Assembly: GCA_016508695.1 (NCBI GenBank) | Contig: VNKQ01000010.1 | Location: 1,736,001-1,800,000 of the forward strand | Reading direction: 5' to 3' | DNA length: 64,000 nt | DNA from: Hyphodiscus hymeniophilus | Taxonomy: Eukaryota > Ascomycota > Leotiomycetes > Helotiales > Hyphodiscaceae | Shown: positions 42,928 through 53,849 of the stretch, in pieces | Layout: every line of letters begins with the position of its first letter | Position numbering within the stretch: position 1 is the stretch's first letter | The notes under the pieces: model-generated | The model's input: only the letters and a program-made list of their open reading frames with translations | Told to the model about the DNA's origin: nothing | Databases searched by the model: none | Program-made: the position numbers and the translations under genes

Positions 42928-44517
42928 ATGTTAGACATGTTCTCCGAATCCCTTCCCGGCCCGACCTTTCTCCAAGGTTTGGTTACTGCCACAGCGATAA
43001 TTCTAAGTGTTGCTTTCGTGCGTAGAAGGTACTTCTCACCACTAAGTGATATTCCCGGTCCTTTCGTGGCATCATTCTCCGCTTCATTGTGGCACCTATG
43101 GCATATATGGAATGGCCATGTAGAGGTTGCTGTGGTTGAGCAGCACAACAAGCATGGTATGTCGGTCTGCTCAATATCTCAAGCTGTTTCTTGCTGACCC
43201 CGTAAATTAGGCATATTTGTTCGTATTGGTCATAATGAAGTTAGCATTTGCGACGCCGCTGCTATCCGCATAGTTCTGATGTCTCACATGAACAAAGTAA
43301 CTCCGCCATGCTCTCCAATAATCTATCTAAAAACTGACGTCTCTTAGGGGCCTACATATGCTATATTCAGTATGCCTGACAAGCGCTATGTAAACCAGAT
43401 GGCGGAATTGAGTAGCTCAGAACACATCCGAAAAGCCAAAAACCTAGCAGCCGGCTATTCTCTCACCAACGTAATCAAGACGGAGCCATTCATAGATAAT
43501 GCGCTCCAAATATTGGAGAGCCAGCTCGACCGCCTCGTCTCCGTAAAAGAACCCATCAAATTCGAGCAATGGTTCAATTATCTTGCCTTTGACATCTTGG
43601 GAGAAGCAACGTTTTCGCAAAGCTTCGGCTTCCTGGAGGCAGGAAAAGACATTGGACAGACCGTCGCCAACAACGTCTTCTTACGACTCTATATTTCTGT
43701 CCTGGGCCATTTCCCATGGGCGCATGATTTCCTCCTCGCAAACCCCCTCATTGAGTATTTCAACATGACCCCCGCGATGCACGTTTTCGACACCTGTATG
43801 GCCGCCATAAAATCCCGATCGCAGAGCGCTGATGTCAGGAAGGACATGCTGGAGCAGTGGAAGGAGCAACTAGCGAAACATCCCGAGCGCATGGAGGAGA
43901 AGGAGATCGTGACGAACGCGGTCGGGAACCTCGGCGCGGGCGCGGATACCGTGAGCTCGGTGCTGCAAGCGTTCGTCTACCACATGATACGCGATCCCGA
44001 GATGCTGGGAATGCTGAGGAAGGAGCTGGACGAGGCGAAACTGGCGCAGATACCGACTTATGAGGAGACGCAGAGGCTGCCCATCCTGCAGGCTTGTATC
44101 AAAGAGACATACAGGTTCCATACTCCCGTTGGTTTTGGACTGACGAGAGTCGCTCCTCTCGAGGGGGTGACGATCTGTGGGAGGCATTTTCAAGCTGGGA
44201 CGATCCTCTCAGTCAACCCGTGGGCAATACATCGTATGACTTCACTGTTCGGGGAAGATGCTTCCCAATTCAACCCCAGGCGATGGTTGGATTCTGCACG
44301 GGCTTTGAAAATGAATTCGGTCCTGATCGCGTTCGGTGCGGGGTATAACCAGTGTCCTGGCAGGAACCTCGCCCATCTAGAGGTCAGCAAGACGATGGCT
44401 TTGTTGATGAGAGATTACGAATTTGAGCTTGTGAATCCGGAGAAGGAGTGGAGGTACGAGAGTTACTTCACTGTGGCACCGCATGATTGGCCTTGCTCTG
44501 TAAGAAGACGGGTCTAA
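42928..44517 (+). CDS. Cytochrome P450 monooxygenase (second), pisatin-demethylase-like
   Basis: Three exons: 42928-43156, 43211-43296 and 43348-44517, 494 aa, all phases consistent. The N-terminal anchor is FLQGLVTATAIILSVAFV, followed by SPLSDIPGPFVASFSASLW, the proline-rich hinge. The I-helix carries NLGAGADTVSSVLQAFVYHM (A/G-G-x-D-T). The ExxR is in CIKETYRFHTPVG, the PERF-like block is FNPRRWLD, and the haem loop is FGAGYNQCPGRNLAHLE with Cys441. This pattern is like the fungal CYP57/pisatin-demethylase-type group, whose members often oxidise phenolics or plant compounds. Substrate unknown. Confidence 0.93.
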
Positions 44518-44949
44518 AAATTTAACAGATTTTGGAATAAATGAAGACAACGATTTGACATAATTTGGGGAGCGTATGGAGTCTTCATCAAAACACAGTG
44601 GTCTGATATGATTCATATCGCAGGGTCCGAATAATATCCCCTGGCTGTGGCCGCCATCTCTGGAACAACTTGCACGATTCCCAACATCGGCTCAAAATCT
44701 CTCCAAGGGGATGCCGATTTGCCATTGAGGTACTTCGACCAGTGGACTGTTCAATTCCTCAAATCTTACAGTAATACCCTTGACCCAGATGACCAGAGAC
44801 TGATGCAGGATAGCAAAGGGCTGAACTAGACGGAGTCATCTTTAGACGATTTGAATAGCTTCCTCGAAGGATTTGAACATCTGAGAAGAATTTTATATTT
44901 CTGTGTATATGTTATTTGTACAGACAACAATGGTCGCAGAGGATGATGC
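44518..44949. other. Convergent 3' flanks
   Basis: The region lies between the second P450 (plus) and the FMN enzyme (minus). No supported gene. Confidence 0.5.
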
Positions 44950-46330
44950 TCAAAGTTTCGACTTCTCAGCAATCATTGCTGCGGAATTTGGCAGACTATC
45001 AATACTGTCTTGAGTGATCTGATCGACGCTCTGATACCCAGCACAGTTCATCAGGATGTCGAAATCGGCCAACAAGCTCTTCATAACATGTCTGACTCCA
45101 AGTTCACCCTTGATACTGAGTCCCCATACCCAGAGTCGGCCAACGAAAACGAACTTGGCACCGAGAGCAAGAGCTTTGAAGACATCTGCGGCACCTCGGA
45201 CCCCAGAGTCGAACATGATGTAGGTTTTATCACCGACAGCTAATCATGTCAGTATCAGCATTCAGGAATAAGGAGACGATAACTCACCAGCAACAATCTT
45301 CTCCAAAGCATCCAAACTAGCAATAGCACCGTCAACTTGTCTTCCAGCATGGTTAGAAACCACAATGCCATCAACACCCAACTCAACCGCCTTTTGCGCG
45401 TCAAGTACACTTTGAATACCTTTCAAACAGAATGGCTTGCCGCCACTTATCCGTCTCCACTGTTCCATCAGCCACGGCATCTTCTCCCAGCTCCACGCTC
45501 TTCCATGCCACACATTATCAATCCACATAGCGCCAGCCTCATTTCGTTGTGTCTCCGGCTCGATCCCCGCCTCCTTCAATCTCTTCTGGAAAACTGGATC
45601 CGAGAGCCCAAGATCAGCACCAATACCGTGATAGAATGCGTAATTTGAGTTGGCTGTATCGTGATGTCGCCATGCAAGCTGCCATGTATCCAGGGTCAAT
45701 ATGCAAGCTGTGAATCCGCTGTCATGGGCTCGTTGTAATAGTGATATTGTGAGTTCATCATCGTGCGGCATGTAGAGTTGGAAGAATCGTGGCCCTGCGC
45801 CGTTGGCTTTGCCCACGTCTTCGATCGGGGTCGATCCTGCTGTTGAGAGACAGTATGGTATGTTTAACTCCTTCGCCACTTTAGCTACCGGCAGCTCGCC
45901 AAGGGGATTGTAGATTTTGTTGATGCCAATCGGCGCGAAGCCAATGGGTGCGCTGACTTTGTGGCCAAAGATCTCGGTTTTCGTGTCTCGTTTGTTGGTG
46001 TCAACGAGCATGCGCGGGATAATTCGGTGACGGTAAAAGGCCTGGCGGTTTGCGAGGTGGGTATAGGACTGACCAGCGTTCGATGAAGCGTAGTACCTAT
46101 CACGGAAATTCAGAAGCTGTTGATAAATGGTGGAAAGGTTAAGGGGATATCAAATGGACTTACCATCCTCCAAGAGACAGTGTCTTCTGTGCCAACTCTT
46201 CCAGATCACCCGGCTCGGTACTAAATGGTGGTAATTCCCCTGTATTGTCCTTCCAGAACATTTCTCGCTGGTAGAGAGCCCATTGAGGGGTGTTCCTGCT
46301 TTTGATGTTGGGGTTATTTGGATCAGACAT
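44950..46330 (-). CDS. FMN-dependent alpha-hydroxyacid oxidase/dehydrogenase
   Basis: Three exons: 46330-46164, 46096-45288 and 45239-44950, 421 aa. Both introns have canonical ends (GTAAGT/ATAG, GTGAGT/TTAG). The first conserved block is YYASSNAGQSYTHLANRQAF, followed by GHKVSAPIGFAPIGINKIYN. Key family residues are seen in CLKGIQSVLDAQKAVELG (FMN/substrate Lys) and VVSNHAGRQVDG (catalytic His and Arg). The FMN phosphate region is IMFDSGVRGAADVFKALALG, then FVFVGRLWVWGL. The fold is that of glycolate oxidase, lactate 2-monooxygenase and mandelate dehydrogenase. It is closest by eye to fungal lactate-2-monooxygenase-like proteins. It would oxidise an L-2-hydroxy acid to a 2-oxo acid (or decarboxylate it oxidatively), which would suit the 2-oxoacid decarboxylase-like enzyme 5 kb away. 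No peroxisomal tripeptide is certain; the C-terminus is EKSKL, and SKL is in fact a PTS1, so peroxisomal location is likely. Confidence 0.92.
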
Positions 46331-47373
46331 TTTGAGGAGTTGGAAGAACAAGTGAGAGATGAGAAATAAGACCAATTGCAAGAGGAAGTGTAAGAGAGAG
46401 GTTTATTATAAATACTATACTCTGTTATGCGACTACATTTGAGCCGCTTCTCGTTCGTGAAGTTGATGATCTCATCGGAGAGAAGTGACGTTGAAAGTTG
46501 AGGCCTCAGGAACGGCGATCCTTCTGGTACATAAGGAGGTACAAGCCCAAGCGCTACAACTACATCTCTACCCTTAACTTGCGTTTAATCACGAAATATA
46601 CGACAACTTTGAACAGCATTCGCGAGACTGCTAGAAGTTTAATAACCCTTCTATTACTACCCAAGTACGAGATGTTTGTCTCTTCATGTATATTGGATAC
46701 TCGCCCTTTTACTCATCCGAAAAGAATTCTTACAAATCGAGTCGAGGTAAATAAAGTCCTGCGGGTTTCAATAATCTTTATACGAACATCGACATCCCTA
46801 CGAGGATTGAACGTATCAACAAAGACTCAAGCTAAGGTCTGAGTGATGCACAAAGTCAAACATGCCGTGCGGAGAATTGAATCTGTAGTAAGATAATCAA
46901 AAACGTTTGTATAATCTCCTTGTGTGAGATTTGCTTTTCGAGTGATATAATTCCATTTCTGTCGTATTTTGTAGAAACACACCATGTTACTGATGGCAGA
47001 CAAATCTGTAAGACATATTTCGCATTGAAGTGACGAGTCCGTTCACTTTCTTTTACATTGAGAGCCTAGCAATAGCACAGAACACCCAGCAATTCCATGT
47101 CCTCAAGACACATAATACAAGTCGCTCACCGGTGTGTTAGATAGCATTGAAGAACTTAAAAAGGTGGTAAACTGTAAGTACTCACTCGAAGTTTTCGGCA
47201 CCAAGCAGTTTCAGCAACTAAGGTCTTTTGCTGCAAATGAAAAGATTATAACACGTTTGACCTACGTATTGGTACAGATATAGAGATTGTTCATCATATA
47301 CAGAAGGTATGTATATATATCCCTCGTCCAGCCTTTGGCGCAGATATCATTCAGAGCATAGACGAATCGACGG

Positions 47374-47520
47374 GAATCACCTCGTCTTCCATTCTTCTGG
47401 CCCCTTGATCGGCGCAATCAAGCCCACCTCTTCGATCATGGATCCTGCCAGCATGGTGAATCCAATCTCTCCCACACGCAATTGATCCTTGTCCCATATC
47501 TTGAGCATTGGGAGACGCAT
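47374..47520 (-). pseudogene. Possible 3' exon of a decayed gene
   Basis: A minus-strand frame starting near ATG 47520 reads MRLPMLKIWDKDQLRVGEIG, then FTMLAGSMIEEVGLIAPIKG and PEEWKTR before a stop. It has strongly protein-like composition. Just upstream is CTGTGGCTAG, a plausible acceptor that would keep CATGTAGAGCCT in frame. No convincing partner exon is visible upstream. Family not recognised. Confidence 0.25.
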
Positions 47521-48049
47521 AGGCTCTACATGCTAGCCACAGATAGCTACACAGCTGAGTAGCAGTGAGTAAGGTTTGGCAGATGAGTCTAGCCCTTCCA
47601 GTATGTCATGAGCACGGAGGCTCTTCTCAATCTGCACAGGAAGCTGGGTCTGCTTGGCCGTACCCGATGGATCAAGGACGCGGATATGCGAAGGCTCAGC
47701 ATGTTGCAGAACATTTGCCATTCCTCGAACCATATATCTCGCCTTCCTCAGTATATATTGGATACATGTCCCATTCCAGTCGATACACTAAGCTCTACAC
47801 CAAGCACTGCCGAACAGGCTGGAAATCCGCTTCTATCAATTGTATTATTTCTAATATAAACTGTGATGTTTGAGTGTATCTAGTATGCAGAAACTGAGAG
47901 TCAAACCTGTATTGTTCAAGCCGGGCGAAGGGGTGGGAATACTCGCCTGGGCTGGAATGTGTTGGACGAGTGGTCAGCCATCCTTGTTTCTATCTCTCTG
48001 GGTCTCTCCCTGACACTTCTTTGATAGACTTAAGAAGTTGACTTCTTGA

Positions 48050-48322
48050 CAGGTTGAGAAATTCAGCGAAATGGAGTTCCTTGATGATTTCATGCAAGAC
48101 AACATCTGGCCACAGCTCGGCATATCTCCACCTTTTCAGGTCGGAGAGAACGATGAACTGTGCGCTCATCTTCCGGCTATGACGGGGCGGGATCCAGAGG
48201 GCAGATTGGTCACTATCAATAGACCTATATCTGCCAATCTGGAAGTCGAACTTCGGCGGTGTGGGCCTCCATTCAAGCACACACGATTTTATGCGGCTTT
48301 TGCAGGCTCTAACTCTCAATGA
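48050..48322 (+). pseudogene. Possible exon of an unrecognised or decayed gene
   Basis: After a good acceptor (CTTGACAG) a plus-strand frame reads VEKFSEMEFLDDFMQDNIWP, then QLGISPPFQVGENDELCAHL, to a stop at 48322. Composition looks protein-like. A 144-codon frame on the opposite strand overlaps it, so at most one is real. I see no donor exon and recognise no family. Confidence 0.22.
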
Positions 48323-49300
48323 TGGCAAGTTGATACAGAGTTCTACCCTACTGGAATTATTGAGGCCTCCAGTCCAGGACTCCAAAATATTCCACGGTGA
48401 AAGAACATTGATTTCTTCCGCCACATGAAACTTAACCCATCACCTTTCTACACTACTCTGTGTGGGATATTGAATACAAAGGGTATGCCATCACGTCTGA
48501 GATCGGCGTCAGTAAGTGGCAAGATGTTAGCAGTTGTTTTTGGGTAAGACTTGCCCATTTCCGTTGCGCGAAACCTTTCACTCACCTCACTTGCTTACTT
48601 TTAATTAGTGGATAAATCATTAAACACAACTTTACGGTATCTATGGCACACAGCTTATGACAATCGATGATAATAGTAAGTCGAGCCAGATGAATAATAG
48701 ATTTGTTGCTCTCTGAGCAATACTTGCCTTTGTTTCAATAGAGAATTACGTTTCAGCTTAGAAATGAAGCAGGTCGGACAGTCGGAATTAGTCCGTACGT
48801 ATTTAAATCATCTAATATTAGTTTTTCCACTGTTTAACAAAAGAAGGACTTTTTCAATAGCAAGTAATCTGTGTGCTAGCTGATGTCTCTTTCTATTTCA
48901 AATTGGGGATCCTAGGCTTCGCCACAACTCGAATAATGAGCAAGTCTTATGGCCCTCAAGGCATTGCCTGTTCTTTCGTAATAGTTTCGAGAAATGTTTC
49001 TGATTCGATACTCTAGTAATATAGTCGGGTCACCAGACCCTGGAGCTACCCGGGTACCCCAACTTGGAGACATAAACGCCAGCGGCAAAGCCTAGCCCCT
49101 CCGGATCTGCAACGGAGGAACGTTTGCGTACGACTAAAGTATTTCAAAAACAATTGTGAATGATATTACATCACATTGACTCCAACTTCCGTCACCTGAT
49201 CCCATTTCCGTGTTACCTTGTTCAAAATTCAATATATTATTGTATGTGGAGTCGCTGGTATCTTTACTCCCTAACAAGAAATAACTCTTCGTGATCGAAG

Positions 49301-50483
49301 ATGCCGCACGCAGAGCAATTCAAGCATCTTCAGGTCAAGCCACTACATCCTACATTCGGAGCTGAGGTGTCTGGTGTCGATTTCTCTCAGCCTGTTCCAG
49401 AAGAAGTCTTTCAAGAGCTTCTCGCTGCAGCTACTCAAGTCAGTATAGTTTAACTGCGGTTACTGACATGAATGTCATGAATGGCATGAATCTAATTTGC
49501 GTTGCCACGAAATGCGACTCTTACTTTGCAATTATACACCTGTTCCTTGCATTATCCTTTCATTTATACTCAACGTAACGATGGTGCAATGACTGATTGA
49601 TAGACCTTAGTATGCGGTTCTTGTGTTCCGTCATGCTAAATTGAACGATGAACTTCATATCCAATTCTCTGAAAGACTCGGGGAATTGGATGATGTTACC
49701 CCTCATATTCAGGCTGGGCGGCCATTCCGCTTCAAATACAAGGAGCTCTTCGATGTAGGCAACATCGAACAAGATGGTAGCCTGGTCAAGCCAGGGAGCC
49801 ACAGATGGTATTACGGCCAGGTAGGCAATCTCACTGGAGATTAAATAATAAAGAAGGCTGTTAACGGTACGCGTTAGGGCAACAATCTATTCCACTGTGA
49901 TTCGTCTTTCAACCCTCGACGAGCGGGTTTCTCACTTCTACGCGCGCATGAGATTCCTCCTCCAGGTCAAGGGGGTAATACCGACTTTGCCGACTTACGT
50001 GCCGCGTACGACGACCTCCCTGCGGATATGAAGAAAGCACTCAAAGAAAATGACTACATCTGCGACCACTCCCTGCTACATTCACGTAGAAAGGCAGCAC
50101 CAGAATTTTTCGGCCATCTTGATCCCCAAACGGGTTACTTCTCCCGACACAAGATTCTCCAGGTCCACGAGCGATCCGGACGCCCAGTGATCTACGTTGG
50201 CAACCACATGCATCACATCGAGGATGTGCCAGAAAATGAAGGCGCGGAATTGATTTACAAGCTGCTAGAGCATACTTGTCAGGATAAGTATATCTTGTCG
50301 GTTGAATGGCAGAATCCAGGTGATTTGGTACTGTGGGATAATACGGCGGTCATGCATCGGGCTCATGGAGGTATTTATGAGGGAAAGTACAGAAGGGATA
50401 TGCGACGAACTACGGTCCATGACGACTCCAGCTATGCGTGGGGCCTGAATGAGAAGACAACTATGCGTGTTGGATTGCCGTAG
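49301..50483 (+). CDS. TauD/TfdA-family 2-oxoglutarate dioxygenase
   Basis: Three exons: 49301-49438, 49611-49820 and 49878-50483, 317 aa. Donors are GTCAGT and GTAGGC; phases are all 0. The N-terminus MPHAEQFKHLQVKPLHPTFG is followed by AEVSGVDFSQP, typical of the family. Iron ligands are His122 and Asp124 (LFHCDSSF) and His276 (DNTAVMHRAHG). The R-rich block RRDMRRTTVHDD supplies the 2-oxoglutarate arginine. Fungal relatives are annotated as 2,4-D or alpha-ketoglutarate-dependent dioxygenases; bacterial TfdA cleaves 2,4-dichlorophenoxyacetate. An ether- or carboxylate-bearing substrate is plausible, but this is inference. It is the first of eight catabolic or regulatory genes running to the right edge. 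Confidence 0.92.
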
Positions 50484-51022
50484 AGCGTAAGTAAGCTTTG
50501 GATCGGACCATGGATGGTGGTGGGGAGGATGAGTGAAATATTGCAGATAGTCAACAGTCGTCGGATCGAATCGTTGGAAAGCATTGGATATAGGAGAAAA
50601 CACTACAACCTTTGTTTCAAATCTGTGGAAGTCGGAGTTGGTTCATTTCGCGTAATTTCTGTTTGTACGGTCTCTCAGGAAATGTCTATGATGTATCATA
50701 TAGCTCGAACAGCGGAGTCTCTCATTAACCGTATATATTATGTTGTCACCACTCTTGAAGAACTTATTTTTTGGCTTTCGTTTCTAAACGCCTTCGGAAA
50801 TGACGTATACCTATCCCCTGTCAAGCGGTGATGAGATGCTGAGTTTCTTCTTCGTTTTTCGATTTCCAAATATTACTATTCAGGAAAAATGCAATCTTGA
50901 GGATCAATGGAAAACAAGTTAGTGACGTGTCTAGTTCAATATAATGCGCATTTGATATATAACCGAAACGACATCTAATCTGTTACACCCAGGCACCTGC
51001 CATTAGAATCTAGTTTACTTTG
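50484..51022. other. Convergent 3' flanks
   Basis: This 539-bp region lies between the TfdA-like gene and the ThDP enzyme gene, which converge. No gene supported. Confidence 0.5.
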
Positions 51023-52896
51023 CTACTTCTGTTTCATGCTGCTCCCTTTAGGATCCCAATTCTTTCCGTAATCATAAGGCATGACTCTTATATCAACCAC
51101 AACTGATTCCCCCTCCTTCACCATCTTCGCAGCCTTTTCTAAGATACCTTTCAGCGTACTCCTGCTCCTCACTTGACCACCAAGCACCTTCATGCCTAAC
51201 CCCTCTGAGATCTTCCCGATGTCCGGTAGAGGGTCATCCAACCTCATGCCAATCCACTTATTCTCTACAGGCCTTGCTCTCGTATTTGCAACACGCTCCT
51301 GGTGCATCTCGTCGTTGAAGAAGCTGGCGTTGTTGGCAACGATTACCAGAACGGGAATCCTATATCTAGCGGCGGTCCATAAAGCGGTGCAGCCCATAAG
51401 ATAGTCCCCGTCACCAAGAATCGCAACTGGTACAAGAGGAGAGTCCTTCAGCGCCAATGCAGATCCAACGGCCTGGCCAGGTCCAGAGCCGATACCTGCT
51501 CCTCCATCCATGCCCAGATAAGCGAGAGGGTGATTGACAAGTAGATCCAACCCACGAAAGCTCAAGGGAAGGCGGATGATGCACATATTTTCTGGCTTGA
51601 TGGTTGTATACAATGCTGCAGCAAGATCGCCCTGATATATATCCTCTCCATCAAGTTTAAACTCTTTCAAGGACGAGGATGGTTCCGTGACTGGCCAGGT
51701 TGAGTTAGGGAACCCTGACAGCTTGGTAGATGAGAGATGTTCAACAAGATCGGTGATAAACTTGTCGGGGTCTGCGATGATGCTGATATCTGCTGGTGGT
51801 GTTTCGAAGTGATCTTTCGACCAGCCGTTGTGGAGCATTGTATCGAGCGTGATCTCAATGGTTTTGGCATTTGGTTCACTAGCATCAGCTGCCGTGAAGA
51901 AGCCTGCCAAATCAACCCAATCAAATGAAATGATTAGATCTGCTTCCTTGATCAATTTTAATCCTTCCGGCGCCAGGAAAAGACCTGGAGGGGATGGATG
52001 GAGTCTATGTGTTGTTGGGAACGATCCTGGTTGCTTCATATCGGCTGAAGGAGCAAGTCAGCTCACGTAGTAGGCAATAAGTCAGGGATTAACATACTTA
52101 AAACTTTAGCATCGAACATCTCCGCCAGCTTGATTCTCTCATCCCAGCCTGTCTGCGTTCGATCCAATCTCCCAAACATAAATAACGCCTTCTTCGAACG
52201 TTTTAAAGCTTCGGCCACTTTCTTAACGTCACCCTGGCTTGCACCCGCGGATTGTTGAGTCAAGTACCTCTCAGTATCCGGCCACTTTACATCTTTCGCA
52301 TCATATTTCGCTTCTTGTAGGCCTACATCCAGAACAACATATGTAGGGGCACAAGGCTTGACCGAGGTCACGGCCGTTGCCTTAATGATGCTTCTGATGG
52401 CTGAATTGACACTCGCAGGCTGGTCATCCCATTTAATGTAATTTCTGACTATCGCCGCTTGATCAATGGAAGTATGTGTTGAGTCAATCCAAGGTCTCCG
52501 CTTCGTGGTGTCCAGTGGCCCCGTAGCACCCAGGATCAACATCGGGACCCGATCAATAAAAGCATTAAAGATCGCCATGGTCGCGTGCATCAGGCCGACA
52601 TTGGCGTGGAGACCTGTCGCCAGCGGACGTCCTGTAACCTTTGCGTATCCATGGGCGATTGCAATGGAGTGTTCTTCGTGAAGACAAATGACCATTTCCG
52701 GCGCCGCATTGCCATTGAGATTCACAAGACTATCATGAAGGCCACGGTAAGATGATCCAGGGACCATTACAATATATGGAATATGAAGTTTGGCAAACTG
52801 CTGAGCTATGTAGTCCGAACCCCATCCTGCCGTGGGAGATGAATCACCATTCGGGAAGTTGGGAACATCATCCGAGAGACGAGCAGCAGGAGGCAT
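51023..52896 (-). CDS. ThDP-dependent enzyme, benzoylformate-decarboxylase/ALS-like
   Basis: Two exons: 52896-52098 and 52044-51023, 606 aa. The intron joins AKVL to TDMKQPGSFPTTHRL with matching phase. Start chosen at MPPAARLSDDVPNF; the longer frame begins with TTG. The N-terminal pyrimidine-binding domain has CLHEEHSIAIAHGYAK with the activating Glu (74 or 75). The middle domain has LFMFGRLDRTQTGWDERI. The C-terminal ThDP/Mg site is GDGDYLMGCTALW followed by VIVANNASFFND (GDG-x(n)-NN). The sequence GGAGIGSGPGQAVGSALALK resembles benzoylformate decarboxylases. It probably decarboxylates a 2-oxo acid to an aldehyde. It shares a 0.95-kb divergent promoter with the transporter. Confidence 0.9.
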
Positions 52897-53849
52897 CTTG
52901 GTCAACGAAGAGGATGTTTAAAATCAAGAGGAATTTCCACAGTTCTTGCTTCAATTATTTTTGAAAGCAACAAAAACAATTCCAGATATTGATTTTAAGC
53001 TTTGGGGAAGTGGGGGGAGGTCAGCTAAGGTAGACTTGGTTAGTGAGAAAGACCCGTGATATGAGTACCTCCCGCTGTCACATGAATGTAACAAGCGGAT
53101 CAGTGTGAATAATACGGAGTAGCCCGTGGATAGAATTCGATTTCCATCAGATAGACTTGGGGTTACTCCAAGTGCGACTGGAAAAAGAGGGGTTGGTAAA
53201 GTAGGGGCAGCTAGTCTCGACCACTACAGTAGTGGTGTTCCCCAGTACCCCGCATCCAATGTTCACTGGGGTGGTTTGGGGAAAACTGGGGCGCCAATTC
53301 TGCGGCGAAAAATGCTCAACCAAGAAAAGAATGTAGGCTCCAAATTGGAGTATATTTTGAATCTTCGTGGCTTGAAATGTCTATCTGATTGGATTCTTCC
53401 CCGCGCGCCTGGATCTCAGCCAAGCCCCTAATCCATAGACGGCTGTAGGTACTCTTAGGTACTCTATCATGGTCGTCGAAAGCTTGTTTCTCCGCCTGTT
53501 CCCTGGGACAAGTCCACTGTGTCCACTGTGTCCTGGATTCCCAAGTCCATGGTGTGCTGCCATCCAGCCGCCCTCCCCCCTCTTTTTATTGCTTACTTAC
53601 CCCTTCAACTTTGCTCTCTATTCGCCTACTAGTGGTTTATCCCTGCTTCATGTGTCTTAATCCAGTCATTCATCCCATGGGGCATTGCTCAACAGTAACC
53701 TAACCCCCCCAGATCCAGATTTATATTCAATGAAGAGGCACCCCAAGACATACATACACACATATACACACACAACGAACCCATCGTAACAGTGTGGAAA
53801 ATCTGTCATAAAACCTACGTCGACAGAAAATCGTCAAAGAGTGTTTACA
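52897..53849. promoter_or_regulatory. Divergent promoter of ThDP enzyme and carrier, rich in G4/C4 runs
   Basis: G4/C4 elements occur at 53002-53018 (TTGGGG then GGGGGG), 53157-53161, 53239-53252 (CCCC then TACCCC) and 53267-53291, where three GGGG runs lie within 25 bp. A palindrome CCACTACAGTAGTGG is at 53221-53235. Short CA repeats at about 53,748-53,774 precede the transporter ATG. The region may bind the local C2H2 regulator; inference. Confidence 0.45.

Larger units (their letters stand above)
46331..49300. other. 3-kb gene-poor region with possible gene remnants
   Basis: No complete gene is supported. The region separates the FMN oxidase from the TfdA-like gene and is AT-rich in several parts (about 46,850-47,330 and 48,560-48,960). 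Two conserved-looking fragments are listed separately. The last 300 bp hold the promoter of the TfdA-like gene. Confidence 0.5.

Noticed and set aside
46498..46842. 114-codon plus-strand frame
   Set aside because: It lacks a proper ATG start, has skewed composition and resembles no known protein.
47533..47733. 66-codon minus-strand frame MVRGMANVLQ...
   Set aside because: It cannot be joined in phase with the conserved-looking frame at 47374-47520, and a plus-strand frame of similar length overlaps it.
47990..48424. 144-codon minus-strand frame
   Set aside because: It is antisense to the plus-strand frame at 48050-48322, which has the better acceptor and composition. Neither has a complete model.
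53745..53775. CA-rich microsatellite before the carrier gene
   Set aside because: An ordinary short simple repeat with no evident function.
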